22,479 nucleotides of DNA. It comes from JAWUVP01 sp034112285. Lineage in GTDB: Bacteria > Pseudomonadota > Gammaproteobacteria > JABDGN01. This document shows positions 1 to 7,884 of the stretch, in pieces (the first letter of the stretch is position 1; each line of letters starts with the position of its first letter). A program made the translations under genes and the position numbers. Below the pieces are notes generated by a model that saw nothing but the letters and a program-made list of their open reading frames with translations, had not been told where the DNA came from and made no database searches. Where the stretch lies: assembly GCA_034112285.1 (NCBI GenBank), contig JAWUVP010000038.1, positions 1 to 22,479 of the forward strand, given 5' to 3'.

Positions 1-491
1 GGCATAATATTTTCTTCTTGCAGCTCTTCTAGTGCTGGAGGGAAGGTTGGACTTTTATCAACATTAATGACACGCGGATCAACCACATGCTTATTCTTAA
101 GGGTTTTCTTGAAGAAACGCTTCGCAGATGGCTTATTACGATGCGGACTTAGCATCCAATCCAGTGTCTGCCCATGCTTGTCAATGGCGCGATATAAGTA
201 CACCCATTTTCCTTTTACCTTAATATAGGTTTCATCAAGCTTCCATGAATCACAGGTTTTCTTTAAGATTTATTTAACTCTGCGCTCAAGCTCAGGACCA
301 TATTGTTGAACCCAGCGATAAATTGTTGAGCGACACACCGACAATCAACGCTCAGCTGCTATTTCTCGTAAATCATTATACGACAGAGCATAACGACCAT
401 ACCAGCGTACCAACCATAAAATAATGTCACCTTCAAAATGCTTCCATTTGAATGCATTATGTTCATCTTTAAAGCATTTAATTTTGATCAT
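1..491 (-). pseudogene. IS6-family transposase, broken by two in-frame stops, 3' end outside window
   Basis: Reading leftwards from an ATG at 491, the frame encodes the IS6 N-terminus with FKWKHFEGDIILWLVRWYGR, then AAER followed by TGA (345-347) where the family has glycine. It resumes with STIYRWVQQYGPELERRVK and a TAA (270-272). It then runs open to the window edge through SWKLDETYIKVKGKW (first catalytic Asp) and VINVDKSP (second catalytic Asp). Both stops are substitutions in one continuous frame, so the copy is decaying by point mutation rather than by deletion. A GTG further upstream (563) keeps the frame open but lies outside the terminal repeat at 540-553, so ATG 491 is the likelier start. 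The catalytic Glu lies outside the window. Confidence 0.88.
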
Positions 492-553
492 CCCTGAGTT
501 CTCCTGAATAAAAGTACGATCATAGCTAGGTATACTTTTTTTGCAACAGTGCC
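1..553 (-). mobile_element. IS6/IS26-family insertion sequence, partial (one end in window)
   Basis: The right boundary is set by TTTGCAACAGTGCC at 540-553, the reverse complement of the IS26-type terminal repeat GGCACTGTTGCAAA. The element runs off the left edge of the window, so its other end and any target duplication cannot be seen. The transposase inside is broken (see the pseudogene entry). Together with the ISL3 copy to its right it forms the IS-rich left border of the T6SS locus. Confidence 0.85.
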
Positions 554-622
554 AATTAATCACTTAACACTATAAATGCAGGCTTTATTTAATAGGCTGT
601 GGGCTCAATTTTAACGAAACTC

Positions 623-1259
623 TCAACTTTTAATACACTCTTGCAATTCAGCCAAATGTTTCCCCTGCAAATGCGTAGGGTTTGTAGTAGCGTCAGCATT
701 CTCAATAATATGCATGATTTTTTCCTTTGGGAAGGATGCTGGTAGCTTCATATTATATTGAAAACGCTGCATAGGAGGCCCGTGGAAGGCTCTATACTCT
801 TGGCCCATTGGCCTAGTCATTAATCTCCAACAGCCTAAAATATATTTTGCTGGTAATTCAGGAGGACCTATAGGAACGATTTCTTTATCATCAAGATGAG
901 AATTTAATCCTCGGTAGTTTGGCTCTATCAGAAGAGGTTGTTTAGATATATAAAAATTGGGATTACGAGCTCGTGAAAAAAGGTCAACATCAAGGTAGGG
1001 GGCCGGCACAATACATAAATATAAAAAGCTAGACGCAGGCATCAAATAGTCATTTTTACATAAAGGGTAACTCATAGCCATTAGTGCACTTTTGGAAAAG
1101 CTGAGCACTGAGGTTCCAGTAAAACCAACTGCCTCCACGATATTAAATCCCAACATTTTCGCAACCGAACAGTTTTGCGGACCTAAACCAGTGCCTAGAA
1201 ATGCAGTATTAATCGCGCTACAAGCGAAACAGCAACATTGTGTAGCTGTAAAACATTGG
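623..1259 (-). pseudogene. 5'-truncated gene of unknown function, cut by the ISL3 element
   Basis: I do not recognise this protein. From the first in-window ATG (1156) it reads 177 residues, but the same frame stays open upstream for about 34 more codons right up to the ISL3 boundary at 1259. The visible piece is therefore probably the C-terminal part of a longer protein whose 5' end was lost when the IS inserted or recombined. The extra upstream stretch is cysteine-rich (QCCCFACSA), followed by GPQNCSVAKMLGFNIVEAVG. The rest is rich in Pro and aromatic residues (ASSFLYLCIVPAPYLDVDLF, FHGPPMQRFQYNMKLPASF). No signal peptide can be judged because the true start is missing, and I see no known catalytic motif. 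A secreted effector or a membrane-associated protein are both possible. The gene points away from the T6SS genes and its link to them is unproven. Confidence 0.5.
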
Positions 1260-1284
1260 GGCTCTCTAGGATTTGCCGTGGTCG
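1260..1284 (+). repeat. ISL3 left terminal inverted repeat
   Basis: 25 bp identical in inverted orientation to 2639-2663. It marks the breakpoint of the truncated unknown gene on its left. Confidence 0.93.
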
Positions 1285-1383
1285 CCTAAAAGCTACAATA
1301 CTAGTATAACGGCTGTTTTCGAATAAATAAAGATCTGTTAAGATCTGCCGCCTATTTCACGGTTTAGTAGGAAGGAAGAGGCA

Positions 1384-2637
1384 ATGGCAAAACTCACAAT
1401 TGATATAAAACTGGCTCATTTTACAATAGAAAACACACAGGAAAATCAACACAAGATCATGGTCTACGACACAACGACAGAATCAGAAGTGGCTTGCCGA
1501 GTTTGTGGTGAAATAACGAGTCGCTTACATAGTGCTGATGCACCACGACAAGTTCGTCACTTATCAGTTTGTGGAAAATATTTATATTTGCTTTATCGCC
1601 CTCAGCGCTACTGTTGTCAACATTGCCCAGAAGGTGAGGTGACGACAACGGCGACCCCAGAATTTCATTATGCCAAAAGTCAATTCACTTATGAATTTGA
1701 ACAACGTTTATTGCTTGAGTTAGTCAATAGCACAGTAACGGATACGAGTAAAAAATATGATGTGACGATTGACGAAGTACAAGGGATAGTTAACCGCCAT
1801 CTTGATGGTAAGGTTGACTGGGCACACTTTAGCACCTTGAGTATTATTGGCATTGATGAGATAGCAATAAAGAAAGGTCGAAGCAATTACATCACGGTGG
1901 TCACAGCATTAATAGAAAGCAAGGTGCATATCTTGGGCGTGATATTAGGCCGAAAAAAGCGGGATGTTCAGCAATTTTTGAAATCAATACCCATTGAACT
2001 GAAGAAAACGGTAGTCGCGATTTGTATTGATATGTATGATGGTTATGTGAATGTCGCTAAAGCCATCTTCAAAAAAGGTGTTGCCATTATTGTTGATCGT
2101 TATCATGTTGCGAAACTATATCGGACCTCCTTGGATAAATTTCGGCAGACAATTATTAATGAGTTGAAGCGACACCTCAGTGCTGATGATTATGAAAAAA
2201 TAAAACACGTCACTAACATTTTACGCAGCAACAAAGAGTTCTTTACCGATGAGGAAAAAGCAAAGCTTGATGAGGTTTTTTCGCATTCGTTTGAATTGGC
2301 AGAGGGCTATCGATTGGTTCGAGCACTTACTCATATTTTTAATAGCCATTTGACTGTTGAAGAAGGCCTGGCCAAATTTGCACAGTGGATAGCCGATGTC
2401 CGGCAGACTAAATTGACGTTTCTTAATACCTTTATCAAGACGTTGACAAAATTTAAACAGGGAATTTCCAACTACTTTCTCAGTCGACAGACCAGTGGTT
2501 TTTTTGAGGGGTTTAACAATAAATTGAAGGTCATGAAGCGACGATGCTATGGCATTTTTAACTTAAAACACTTGTTCCAAAGGCTGACACTCGACACATG
2601 TGGATATGAATTATACGCTGCAAATAAAGGGGGTTGA
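1384..2637 (+). CDS. ISL3-family transposase
   Basis: 417-residue DDE transposase that mobilises the surrounding element. The N-terminal part (about residues 38-80) carries the ISL3 zinc-finger cysteines CRVC and CCQHC. The catalytic domain shows all three acidic positions: IGIDEIAIKKG (first Asp), ICIDMYDGY (second Asp) and SGFFEGFNNKLK (Glu) near the C-terminus, followed by the usual KVMKRRCYGIFNLKHLFQRL end. Length is normal for the family and no stop or shift is present, so this copy may still be active. The start is supported by a strong purine-rich ribosome-binding site (AGGAAGGAAGAGG) just upstream of ATG 1384. Confidence 0.95.
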   Translation: MAKLTIDIKLAHFTIENTQENQHKIMVYDTTTESEVACRVCGEITSRLHSADAPRQVRHLSVCGKYLYLLYRPQRYCCQHCPEGEVTTTATPEFHYAKSQFTYEFEQRLLLELVNSTVTDTSKKYDVTIDEVQGIVNRHLDGKVDWAHFSTLSIIGIDEIAIKKGRSNYITVVTALIESKVHILGVILGRKKRDVQQFLKSIPIELKKTVVAICIDMYDGYVNVAKAIFKKGVAIIVDRYHVAKLYRTSLDKFRQTIINELKRHLSADDYEKIKHVTNILRSNKEFFTDEEKAKLDEVFSHSFELAEGYRLVRALTHIFNSHLTVEEGLAKFAQWIADVRQTKLTFLNTFIKTLTKFKQGISNYFLSRQTSGFFEGFNNKLKVMKRRCYGIFNLKHLFQRLTLDTCGYELYAANKGG

Positions 2638-2638
2638 T

Positions 2639-2663
2639 CGACCACGGCAAATCCTAGAGAGCC
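2639..2663 (-). repeat. ISL3 right terminal inverted repeat
   Basis: 25 bp, exact inverted match of 1260-1284, beginning one base after the transposase stop codon. Confidence 0.93.
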
Positions 2664-2666
2664 AGA

Positions 2667-2703
2667 AAAGTCCCGGAGCTTTATATAAAAATCCCGGGAC
2701 TTT
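2667..2703 (-). terminator. Probable factor-independent terminator after the 161-aa gene
   Basis: A perfect 10-bp stem, AAAGTCCCGG (2667-2676) with CCGGGACTTT (2694-2703), encloses a 17-nt AT-rich loop. It starts 12 bases beyond the stop of the leftward 161-aa gene and 4 bases from the ISL3 end. On the minus strand the stem runs into four Ts and then CTGG, a short tail, so termination strength is uncertain. It may also block read-through from the ISL3 transposase in the other direction. Confidence 0.55.
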
Positions 2704-2715
2704 AGTTGTGTTATA

Positions 2716-3201
2716 TCATTTAGCGTTAACGCGACGGTTTTTAAAGTCGAGGGCAGTTTTATTAGTCGCTTCTTTGCCACCTTCGGGAATAGTGCTGAGC
2801 GTTGCGGCATCAGACACAATGGTAAACACACCATCTTCTTCACCGATCAAAGCTTCTGGGTGTTCAATCGAACTATTGATTTTATAGTTCGATGAATCAT
2901 CTGTAGTTACTACTTCTAATATAGTAATGGTGTCGGGTTTCATGTTAGTGGTAACAAGCTGGGTAAGATAAGCACGTAGTTGTTGTGCAATATCTTGGTC
3001 GAAGCTGGTATCGTTATTATCTAATACTGAAAAGTATGTTGTGTTCATTGCAGTTTCACCTTTTCGGTCACCAATACCATTAAAGGTGCGTCGGCCATAA
3101 GCCAAGCTTCCATTTTCTAATGGGAAAGTATCTTTTTGACCGTAAGGTGTTTCACTTGATGCTTTAGCGCCAAATTTTATTACGTAGTGAGTTTTTGACA
3201 T
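2716..3201 (-). CDS. Unrecognised 161-residue acidic protein, divergent from tssA; possible divergent tube protein
   Basis: I cannot assign this by sequence. It starts with MSKTHYVIKFGAK and ends with TALDFKNRRVNAK. It is acidic, has no signal peptide or membrane segment, and is rich in short stretches that look like beta strands (TITILEVVTTDD, GVFTIVSDAATL). A good ribosome-binding site (AGGAG) precedes ATG 3201, and a hairpin terminator follows, so it is a well-formed single-gene unit. It is transcribed away from tssA across a 164-nt shared intergenic region. Its length fits Hcp (about 160-170 aa), and no hcp is otherwise visible in this T6SS locus, so a strongly diverged Hcp is one hypothesis. 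The usual Hcp motifs are not seen. A cargo protein or regulator partner are equally open. Confidence 0.6.
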   Translation of the reverse strand: MSKTHYVIKFGAKASSETPYGQKDTFPLENGSLAYGRRTFNGIGDRKGETAMNTTYFSVLDNNDTSFDQDIAQQLRAYLTQLVTTNMKPDTITILEVVTTDDSSNYKINSSIEHPEALIGEEDGVFTIVSDAATLSTIPEGGKEATNKTALDFKNRRVNAK

Positions 3202-3257
3202 GTTAATTCTCCTGTAGTTTTAAAAGTTTAATCCAGTTGTTAGCCAACCTTGCAGAC

Positions 3258-3263
3258 AGTATA
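3258..3263 (-). promoter_or_regulatory. Possible -10 box for the 161-aa gene
   Basis: TATACT on the minus strand, about 57 bases upstream of the start at 3201, is a close match to a sigma-70 -10 hexamer. No convincing -35 is seen at the right spacing, so this is tentative. Confidence 0.25.
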
Positions 3264-3330
3264 AATATCAACTATTGCCAGATTATTTCTACTCTACAAT
3301 AAAATTAAATTATTTTATTACAAAGCAGAA

Positions 3331-3345
3331 ATATTGCAGCAATAT
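3331..3345. promoter_or_regulatory. 15-bp palindrome between the divergent units; possible operator
   Basis: ATATTGCAGCAATAT is a perfect 7-1-7 inverted repeat in the region between the 161-aa gene and tssA. Its right half-site (AGCAATA) also occurs in the three promoter-like elements upstream of the second tssC, tssJ and the DUF4280 gene. In those elements a CATAAT/CATACT box follows GCAATA after exactly 20 bases; here CATGAA follows at the same distance. A dimeric regulator site is the simplest reading, unproven. Confidence 0.4.
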
Positions 3346-3389
3346 GTCCTTGTTACAGTTACAGCATGAACAACGAACAGGACAAGGTT

Positions 3390-4439
3390 ATGTCAACAGA
3401 CAATATAATAGACATTGAAGTATTGGTCGCCCCAATTAGCGATGAGGTCCCGCAAGGAGTTGATGTGCGTATCGATGCTAAAGCACAAAGCCTTTATTAT
3501 GACTTAAAAGAAGTACGCCATAACTTGCGTCAACAAGAAGATGAGTTATTACTGAGCGATGATGACAACACCTTGCTACCCAGCTGGCAAGCGGTGATAC
3601 AACAAGCCGAAACGTTATTAAGCACCCACACTAAAGACTTAGAAATTGCCGCTTGGTTAGTCGAAGGCTTAGTGCGTGAACATGGTTATCGAGGTTTAAC
3701 GGTTGGTTGCCAATTGCTAACCCATTTAGTGAATCAATATGCCTATGTCATTTACCCAGAAGCAGATGAAGAAGGCAACGTTACCCGATTAATGTCCATA
3801 GCCATGTTGAGCGGCAGTGCCCACCCGGGTACTGTGACCAGCGCGATTAACTTAACACCGATTGCTGATTTTTCTGATGTTAACTTTAATACATGGGAGC
3901 TATATCAATTACAACATATTCCCAGTGAGCAACTAGGAGAGCAATCTTTAGTGAAAGCATTCGATAAATTATCTGATGAACAACGTAGTGCGATAATGGT
4001 CACGTGGAAAACAACGCTGCAAGCCATTAATGATTTAGATACCTGTTTAACCGCAGTTTACGCAAAGGATGCTCCTTCTTTGGTGCAACTAAAAGAAGCC
4101 ATCTCAGGATCACTCAAACTGTTTAAACATATACTTAATATATTTTATCAAAAAGACTTGAGCGTTTCCGAAGCTTCACCTACCGAAGAAAAAGCACCAC
4201 AAAAATACGGCAGCCGTCAAGCTGCCATTAAATCCATGCAAATGGCATTAGGGTATTATGAAGAGAAAGAACCACACTCACCAATTTTATATTTACTGCA
4301 ACGCAGCTTGCGCTGGAGTGAACAAGACTTGCAAGAAATTTTTTCAGAAATCATCAATCACGATGAAATGAAAGAAGATATGGCAAGAGTTTTGGGTATG
4401 CCTTACGCGAAGAATCACGTTGAACAGGGCGAATATTAA
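3390..4439 (+). CDS. tssA: TssA, T6SS sheath-priming/cap protein (ImpA N-terminal domain)
   Basis: TssA docks on the baseplate and organises polymerisation of the tail tube and sheath in the cytoplasm. The protein carries the ImpA-type N-terminal region with DLEIAAWLVEGLVREHGYRG and the following LLTHLVNQYAYVIYP, which are typical of this domain. The C-terminal part includes GSRQAAIKSMQMALGYYEEK and PILYLLQRSLRW, as in short TssA proteins. I chose ATG 3390 (349 residues) over ATG 3366, because AGGA lies seven bases before 3390 and nothing comparable precedes 3366. It is the first gene of the rightward tssA-tssB-tssC unit; tssB follows after 23 nt. Confidence 0.92.
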   Translation: MSTDNIIDIEVLVAPISDEVPQGVDVRIDAKAQSLYYDLKEVRHNLRQQEDELLLSDDDNTLLPSWQAVIQQAETLLSTHTKDLEIAAWLVEGLVREHGYRGLTVGCQLLTHLVNQYAYVIYPEADEEGNVTRLMSIAMLSGSAHPGTVTSAINLTPIADFSDVNFNTWELYQLQHIPSEQLGEQSLVKAFDKLSDEQRSAIMVTWKTTLQAINDLDTCLTAVYAKDAPSLVQLKEAISGSLKLFKHILNIFYQKDLSVSEASPTEEKAPQKYGSRQAAIKSMQMALGYYEEKEPHSPILYLLQRSLRWSEQDLQEIFSEIINHDEMKEDMARVLGMPYAKNHVEQGEY

Positions 4440-4462
4440 ACAATAAACAACAGGAGATTAAA

Positions 4463-5014
4463 ATGGATAGTGTATATAAAAAGTTAGACAAACTGCGTAA
4501 GCCACGAGTTCAAATCAGTTACGATTTGGAAGATGGCGGTCAAACTGTCAAAAAAGAATTGCCGTTCGTCGTCGGCGTGATGGGAGATTATTCTGGTCAT
4601 TCTAGCGAATCAAGCCGAGCGTTTAAAGATCGTAAATTTATTCAAATAGACGGTGAAAACTTTAATAATGTCATGGGCAAGATGCGTCCGGAGCTGAGCA
4701 TTAAAGTTAACAACACCCTTTCTGAAGCTGATGAAGAAATGGCAGTCGATTTGAAATTTAACACTATGGAAGATTTCGAGCCTGATAATGTGGCCAAACA
4801 AGTGCCGGCGTTAAACCGCTTGCTTGAAATCCGTTCACAATTGCGCGACTTGCTTAGTAAAGCCGACCGCTCGGAAGATTTGGAATCAATGCTAGAACAA
4901 ATTATGCAAGACGAATTACAATTAAAAACCATGGCCGATGAGCTTGGTCATGAAAAAATCGATTCTAAAGAAGATGAATCCGCAACTGATACTAAGGAGA
5001 AAGAAGATGAGTAA
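4463..5014 (+). CDS. tssB: TssB, T6SS contractile sheath small subunit
   Basis: Small subunit (VipA/ImpB) of the cytoplasmic contractile sheath, pairing with TssC. The 183-residue length is close to normal. The N-terminus has the conserved KPRVQISYDLEDGG and LPFVVGVMGDYSG stretches, followed by FIQIDGENFNNVM and the FNTMEDFEPDNVAKQVPALN block. The last 20 or so residues are an acidic, low-complexity tail (EDESATDTKEKEDE). CAGGAG upstream of ATG 4463 fixes the start. Its stop overlaps the tssC start by 8 nt in the sequence ATGAGTAA, indicating translational coupling so that the two sheath subunits are made together. Confidence 0.96.
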   Translation: MDSVYKKLDKLRKPRVQISYDLEDGGQTVKKELPFVVGVMGDYSGHSSESSRAFKDRKFIQIDGENFNNVMGKMRPELSIKVNNTLSEADEEMAVDLKFNTMEDFEPDNVAKQVPALNRLLEIRSQLRDLLSKADRSEDLESMLEQIMQDELQLKTMADELGHEKIDSKEDESATDTKEKEDE

Positions 5015-6494
5015 GCAAGAACAAGCAGCTGCAGTAGCTGAACAAACCACCGAGGCATTAAGTTTGCTCGACCAAGCCGTGCAGGCAACACGACAAACTG
5101 AACGCTCGGAAGCTGAAAAATTGTTACGTACATTTACCTCACAAGCGCTCGAAGGCACTGTGGTGTGGGATCGTAACTTAGGAAAAACTGTCGATCAAAG
5201 CATTCAAAAGTTAGATAAATTAATTAGTGCGCAAGTCACCGAGATTTTGCACAACAAGGAATTCCAAACCTTAGAAGGTTCATGGCGCGGTTTAAAATAT
5301 TTAGTGCGCAATACTTTGGTGAGCACTGACTTACAAATCCGAGTGCTTAATGCGAGCAAGAAAGCATTGGCTCGTGATTTAGAAAAGGCGAGTGATTTTG
5401 ATCAAAGTCAATTGTTTAAAAAATTGTATGAAGAGGAGTACGGTACGCCCGGTGGCATGCCTTATGGTACATTGATTGGTGATTACGAAATCAACAACCT
5501 ACCACCAGACATGGATTTTCTGCGCAACATTTCTGGCGTTGCTGCAGCTGCGTTCTGTCCGTTTATTGCGGCAGCAGGACCAGGCATGTTAGGCCTAGAT
5601 TCGTGGGAAGAATTAGCCAAACCTACGGATTTAGATAAGGTATTCGCCTCATCAGAATATGCGCGCTGGATGGGATATCGTGACACTGAAGATTCACGCT
5701 TTGTGAATTTGGTGTTGCCCAGAACGTTAGCACGTATGCCTTATGGTGAAAATGGTACATCGATTGAAGCCTTTAACTATGAAGAGCTAGAGCTGACAGC
5801 ATCTGGTAAAGCCAAAAAAGCGAGCCATGATAAATTCACTTGGATGAATGCTGCTTACGTAATGGGTACTAAGTTAACCAATGCCTATGCAGAATATGGC
5901 TGGTGTACTGCGATTCGTGGCGCCGAAGGCGGTGGTAAAGTGACTGGGCTTAATACCCATAACTTTATCAGCGATGATGGTGATATGGATATGAAATGTC
6001 CTACTGAAATCGGCATCACCGACCGACGTGAAGCTGAGTTGAGCAAACAAGGTTTCTTGCCATTGTGTCATTATAAAAACACCGATTATGCTGTGTTCTT
6101 TGGTGCACAAACCACGCAAAAACCAAAACAGTACGATGACCCAGATGCCACAGCCAATGCTGAAGTGTCTGCACGCCTACCGTACTTAATGGCAACATCA
6201 CGCATCGCCCATTTCTTAAAAGTCATGGCACGCGACAAAATAGGTTCCTTCATGGAAATCTCTGATGTCGAAAAATGGCTAAATGATTGGATCTTAGGAT
6301 ACGTTAACTCCAACCCAGAATCCGGACAAGCTTTGAAAGCGCGTTTCCCTCTTGCGGAAGCAAAAGTTGAAGTCAAAGAAATCGCCGGCAAACCGGGTGC
6401 TTATCATGCCATTGCATGGTTAAGACCATGGTTGCAACTGGAAGAGCTAACCAGTTCACTAAGACTCGTGGCTAAAATCCCTGAAATGGGATAG
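5007..6494 (+). CDS. tssC: TssC, T6SS contractile sheath large subunit
   Basis: Large sheath subunit (VipB/ImpC), 495 residues, the family's normal length. Recognisable blocks run from the N-terminal helix (LLRTFTSQALEGTVVWDRNL) through EFQTLEGSWRGLKYLV, FKKLYEEEYGTPGG and RTLARMPYGENG to the C-terminal AIAWLRPWLQLEELTSSLRL. The start is ATG 5007, preceded by AAGGAG seven bases upstream; the frame is open for another 23 codons upstream but that lies inside tssB. A strong terminator follows. Part of its 3' end (6408-6470) reappears as an orphan fragment at 8193-8255, and a shorter paralogue lies at 8741-10051. Confidence 0.97.
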   Translation: MSKQEQAAAVAEQTTEALSLLDQAVQATRQTERSEAEKLLRTFTSQALEGTVVWDRNLGKTVDQSIQKLDKLISAQVTEILHNKEFQTLEGSWRGLKYLVRNTLVSTDLQIRVLNASKKALARDLEKASDFDQSQLFKKLYEEEYGTPGGMPYGTLIGDYEINNLPPDMDFLRNISGVAAAAFCPFIAAAGPGMLGLDSWEELAKPTDLDKVFASSEYARWMGYRDTEDSRFVNLVLPRTLARMPYGENGTSIEAFNYEELELTASGKAKKASHDKFTWMNAAYVMGTKLTNAYAEYGWCTAIRGAEGGGKVTGLNTHNFISDDGDMDMKCPTEIGITDRREAELSKQGFLPLCHYKNTDYAVFFGAQTTQKPKQYDDPDATANAEVSARLPYLMATSRIAHFLKVMARDKIGSFMEISDVEKWLNDWILGYVNSNPESGQALKARFPLAEAKVEVKEIAGKPGAYHAIAWLRPWLQLEELTSSLRLVAKIPEMG

Positions 6495-6505
6495 CAACAA
6501 AGCAG

Positions 6506-6532
6506 CGGCCAAGGTGGTTAACACCTTGGTCG
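6506..6532 (+). terminator. Factor-independent terminator after tssC
   Basis: CGGCCAAGGTG pairs with CACCTTGGTCG around a 5-nt loop (GTTAA), giving an 11-bp stem with one G-T pair. It is followed by TCTTATTAATTT. It starts 11 bases after the tssC stop, closing the tssA-B-C unit and separating it from the cargo gene. Confidence 0.8.
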
Positions 6533-6563
6533 TCTTATTAATTTACTTAAAGAGATCGATAAA

Positions 6564-7118
6564 ATGCATTTAGGTGTCACTCGAATTCCTAACAATAAAA
6601 TTAAAATTTTATCTTGGAATATACAATTTCTCGGCGGACGCATGCATCGCCCTATACAAAGACAGTCAGATGAAATTAATGGTATCGCACGAACCATTTC
6701 CCAACATGAAGCTGACGTGATTATCATTCAAGAGGTCATGGAAAAATATACCGGCACACCGACTGATCCTTTTAAAAAAATACAGGGGTTATTATGGCTG
6801 CCTATCAACCAATTCTTGAATGAAAACTCTCAGAGTATACAATGCTTTAATGCCAATGTTGCAAACATTTCATCCAAGCAAGACTTTAAAGAGATAATAA
6901 ATGAACTGAAATCATCCTATAAAGAATGGATAGACTTATATCATAAAAAAACAAGCTCGTTGGGTGAAACCAATGATTTATCAGATAAAAAAGCACAAAT
7001 AGAGAAGTGTTTAGATCAACTTTCACAGCCTGGGACGCTTCAGAAACCCAACCTAAAAACGTCGAAAAATACAAACACTGGCGAAAAAGAAATACAAAAA
7101 AATCGTGTGCGCACTTAA
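6564..7118 (+). CDS. EEP nuclease, N-terminal fragment
   Basis: This 184-residue fragment holds the first half of the EEP fold: ILSWNIQFLGG with the metal/phosphate-binding Asn at residue 19, and ADVIIIQEV with the catalytic Glu at residue 57. A lysine-rich helical stretch follows (residues about 105-165). The last ten or so residues, after the A7 run at 7096-7102, are out of frame and end at a premature stop. A modest purine-rich site (AAAGAGA) lies upstream of ATG 6564. As an isolated product it would lack the His, Asp and SDH motifs and should be inactive. Confidence 0.7.
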   Translation: MHLGVTRIPNNKIKILSWNIQFLGGRMHRPIQRQSDEINGIARTISQHEADVIIIQEVMEKYTGTPTDPFKKIQGLLWLPINQFLNENSQSIQCFNANVANISSKQDFKEIINELKSSYKEWIDLYHKKTSSLGETNDLSDKKAQIEKCLDQLSQPGTLQKPNLKTSKNTNTGEKEIQKNRVRT

Positions 7119-7884
7119 CAAATCAACTTCTATTCACGTTTCTTATAATTATTATATTCCCAAAAAATATACAGGAGGTGAGACCTATGCCTTAATTTAT
7201 AATCGTATGATAATCAATATTAATGAAATAGCATCGGACTACATCCCTTTATACAAAGAAACAAAGTTCAAACAAAATTTTTCAGCTCGCTTACCTTTTC
7301 GTTTTCGCCTCAAGTTTTTGCACTCGACAAACATTTTGGATGTTATTGCTTGGCACGCGCCATACAGTGACAAAGAAATGCGATTGAAGGGACTAGAGTC
7401 ATTAAAAACCTCCATTATTGAATCACGTCTTCATGATGTACCCTGTGTTATAGCTGCTGATTTTAATTGCACCAATGATGAACAATTGTCTATAGTTAAA
7501 AGCATGGAACCCTCCAGCACTGAACTTGTCTCAATGTCAAAGCCGACCAATTTTGGAAAAAAGGCACATTATTATGATCATGTTTTTCTGCTTTCTATTA
7601 GTGGTAAAGATACTAATATTAAATTTTCAAGTGACACTTCAAATAGCCGGCCTGTATCAGGCAATATGGCAAAAGATTATTCTGACCATTGCCCAGTGTA
7701 TAGTCAATATACTGTCAGTGGATGTCAAATAACACCAATCGATGATATTGAACACCCCATAGACAATATCCCGCAAAGTCAATTACTGGAAAAATTAAAT
7801 AGCCTCTATGTAACAGCATTGCAATCACTTGGCTTAAAGAGAGATTTTACAGCTTCAACATTTTCAAAACGCAAAAAACACTGA
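7105..7884 (+). CDS. EEP nuclease, C-terminal catalytic fragment
   Basis: The 259-residue frame supplies the remaining EEP motifs: ALIYNR, VIAWHAPYSDK (catalytic His), CVIAADFNCTND (Asp and Asn), YYDHVF and YSDHCPVYSQY (the SDH motif). The apparent start at 7105 has no convincing ribosome-binding site, so this is the downstream half of the interrupted gene rather than an independent one. Its last residues (LLEKLNSLYVTALQSLGLKR) are the beginning of the J domain. The frame ends at 7884 because of the second A-run shift. Confidence 0.7.
   Translation: MCALNKSTSIHVSYNYYIPKKYTGGETYALIYNRMIININEIASDYIPLYKETKFKQNFSARLPFRFRLKFLHSTNILDVIAWHAPYSDKEMRLKGLESLKTSIIESRLHDVPCVIAADFNCTNDEQLSIVKSMEPSSTELVSMSKPTNFGKKAHYYDHVFLLSISGKDTNIKFSSDTSNSRPVSGNMAKDYSDHCPVYSQYTVSGCQITPIDDIEHPIDNIPQSQLLEKLNSLYVTALQSLGLKRDFTASTFSKRKKH

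Larger units (their letters stand above)
1260..2663 (+). mobile_element. ISL3-family insertion sequence, complete
   Basis: Perfect 25-bp terminal inverted repeats occupy 1260-1284 and 2639-2663 (outer bases GGCTCTCTAGGATTTGCC on the left, complement on the right). They enclose a full-length transposase whose stop codon lies one base before the right repeat. ISL3 elements normally leave an 8-bp direct repeat. The flanks here (AACATTGG on the left, AGAAAAGT on the right) do not match, so the two sides were probably brought together by recombination or an adjacent deletion rather than by simple insertion. Confidence 0.93.

Noticed and set aside
1092..1289. 65-residue open frame across the ISL3 left end
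   Set aside because: It crosses the IS boundary and is antisense to the truncated unknown gene; it exists by chance.
7007..7195. 62-residue third-frame product within the EEP-J gene
   Set aside because: Its mid part (QPKNVEKYKHW) looks coding, but it lacks EEP motifs and a single A-run correction at 7096-7102 already joins the other two frames.
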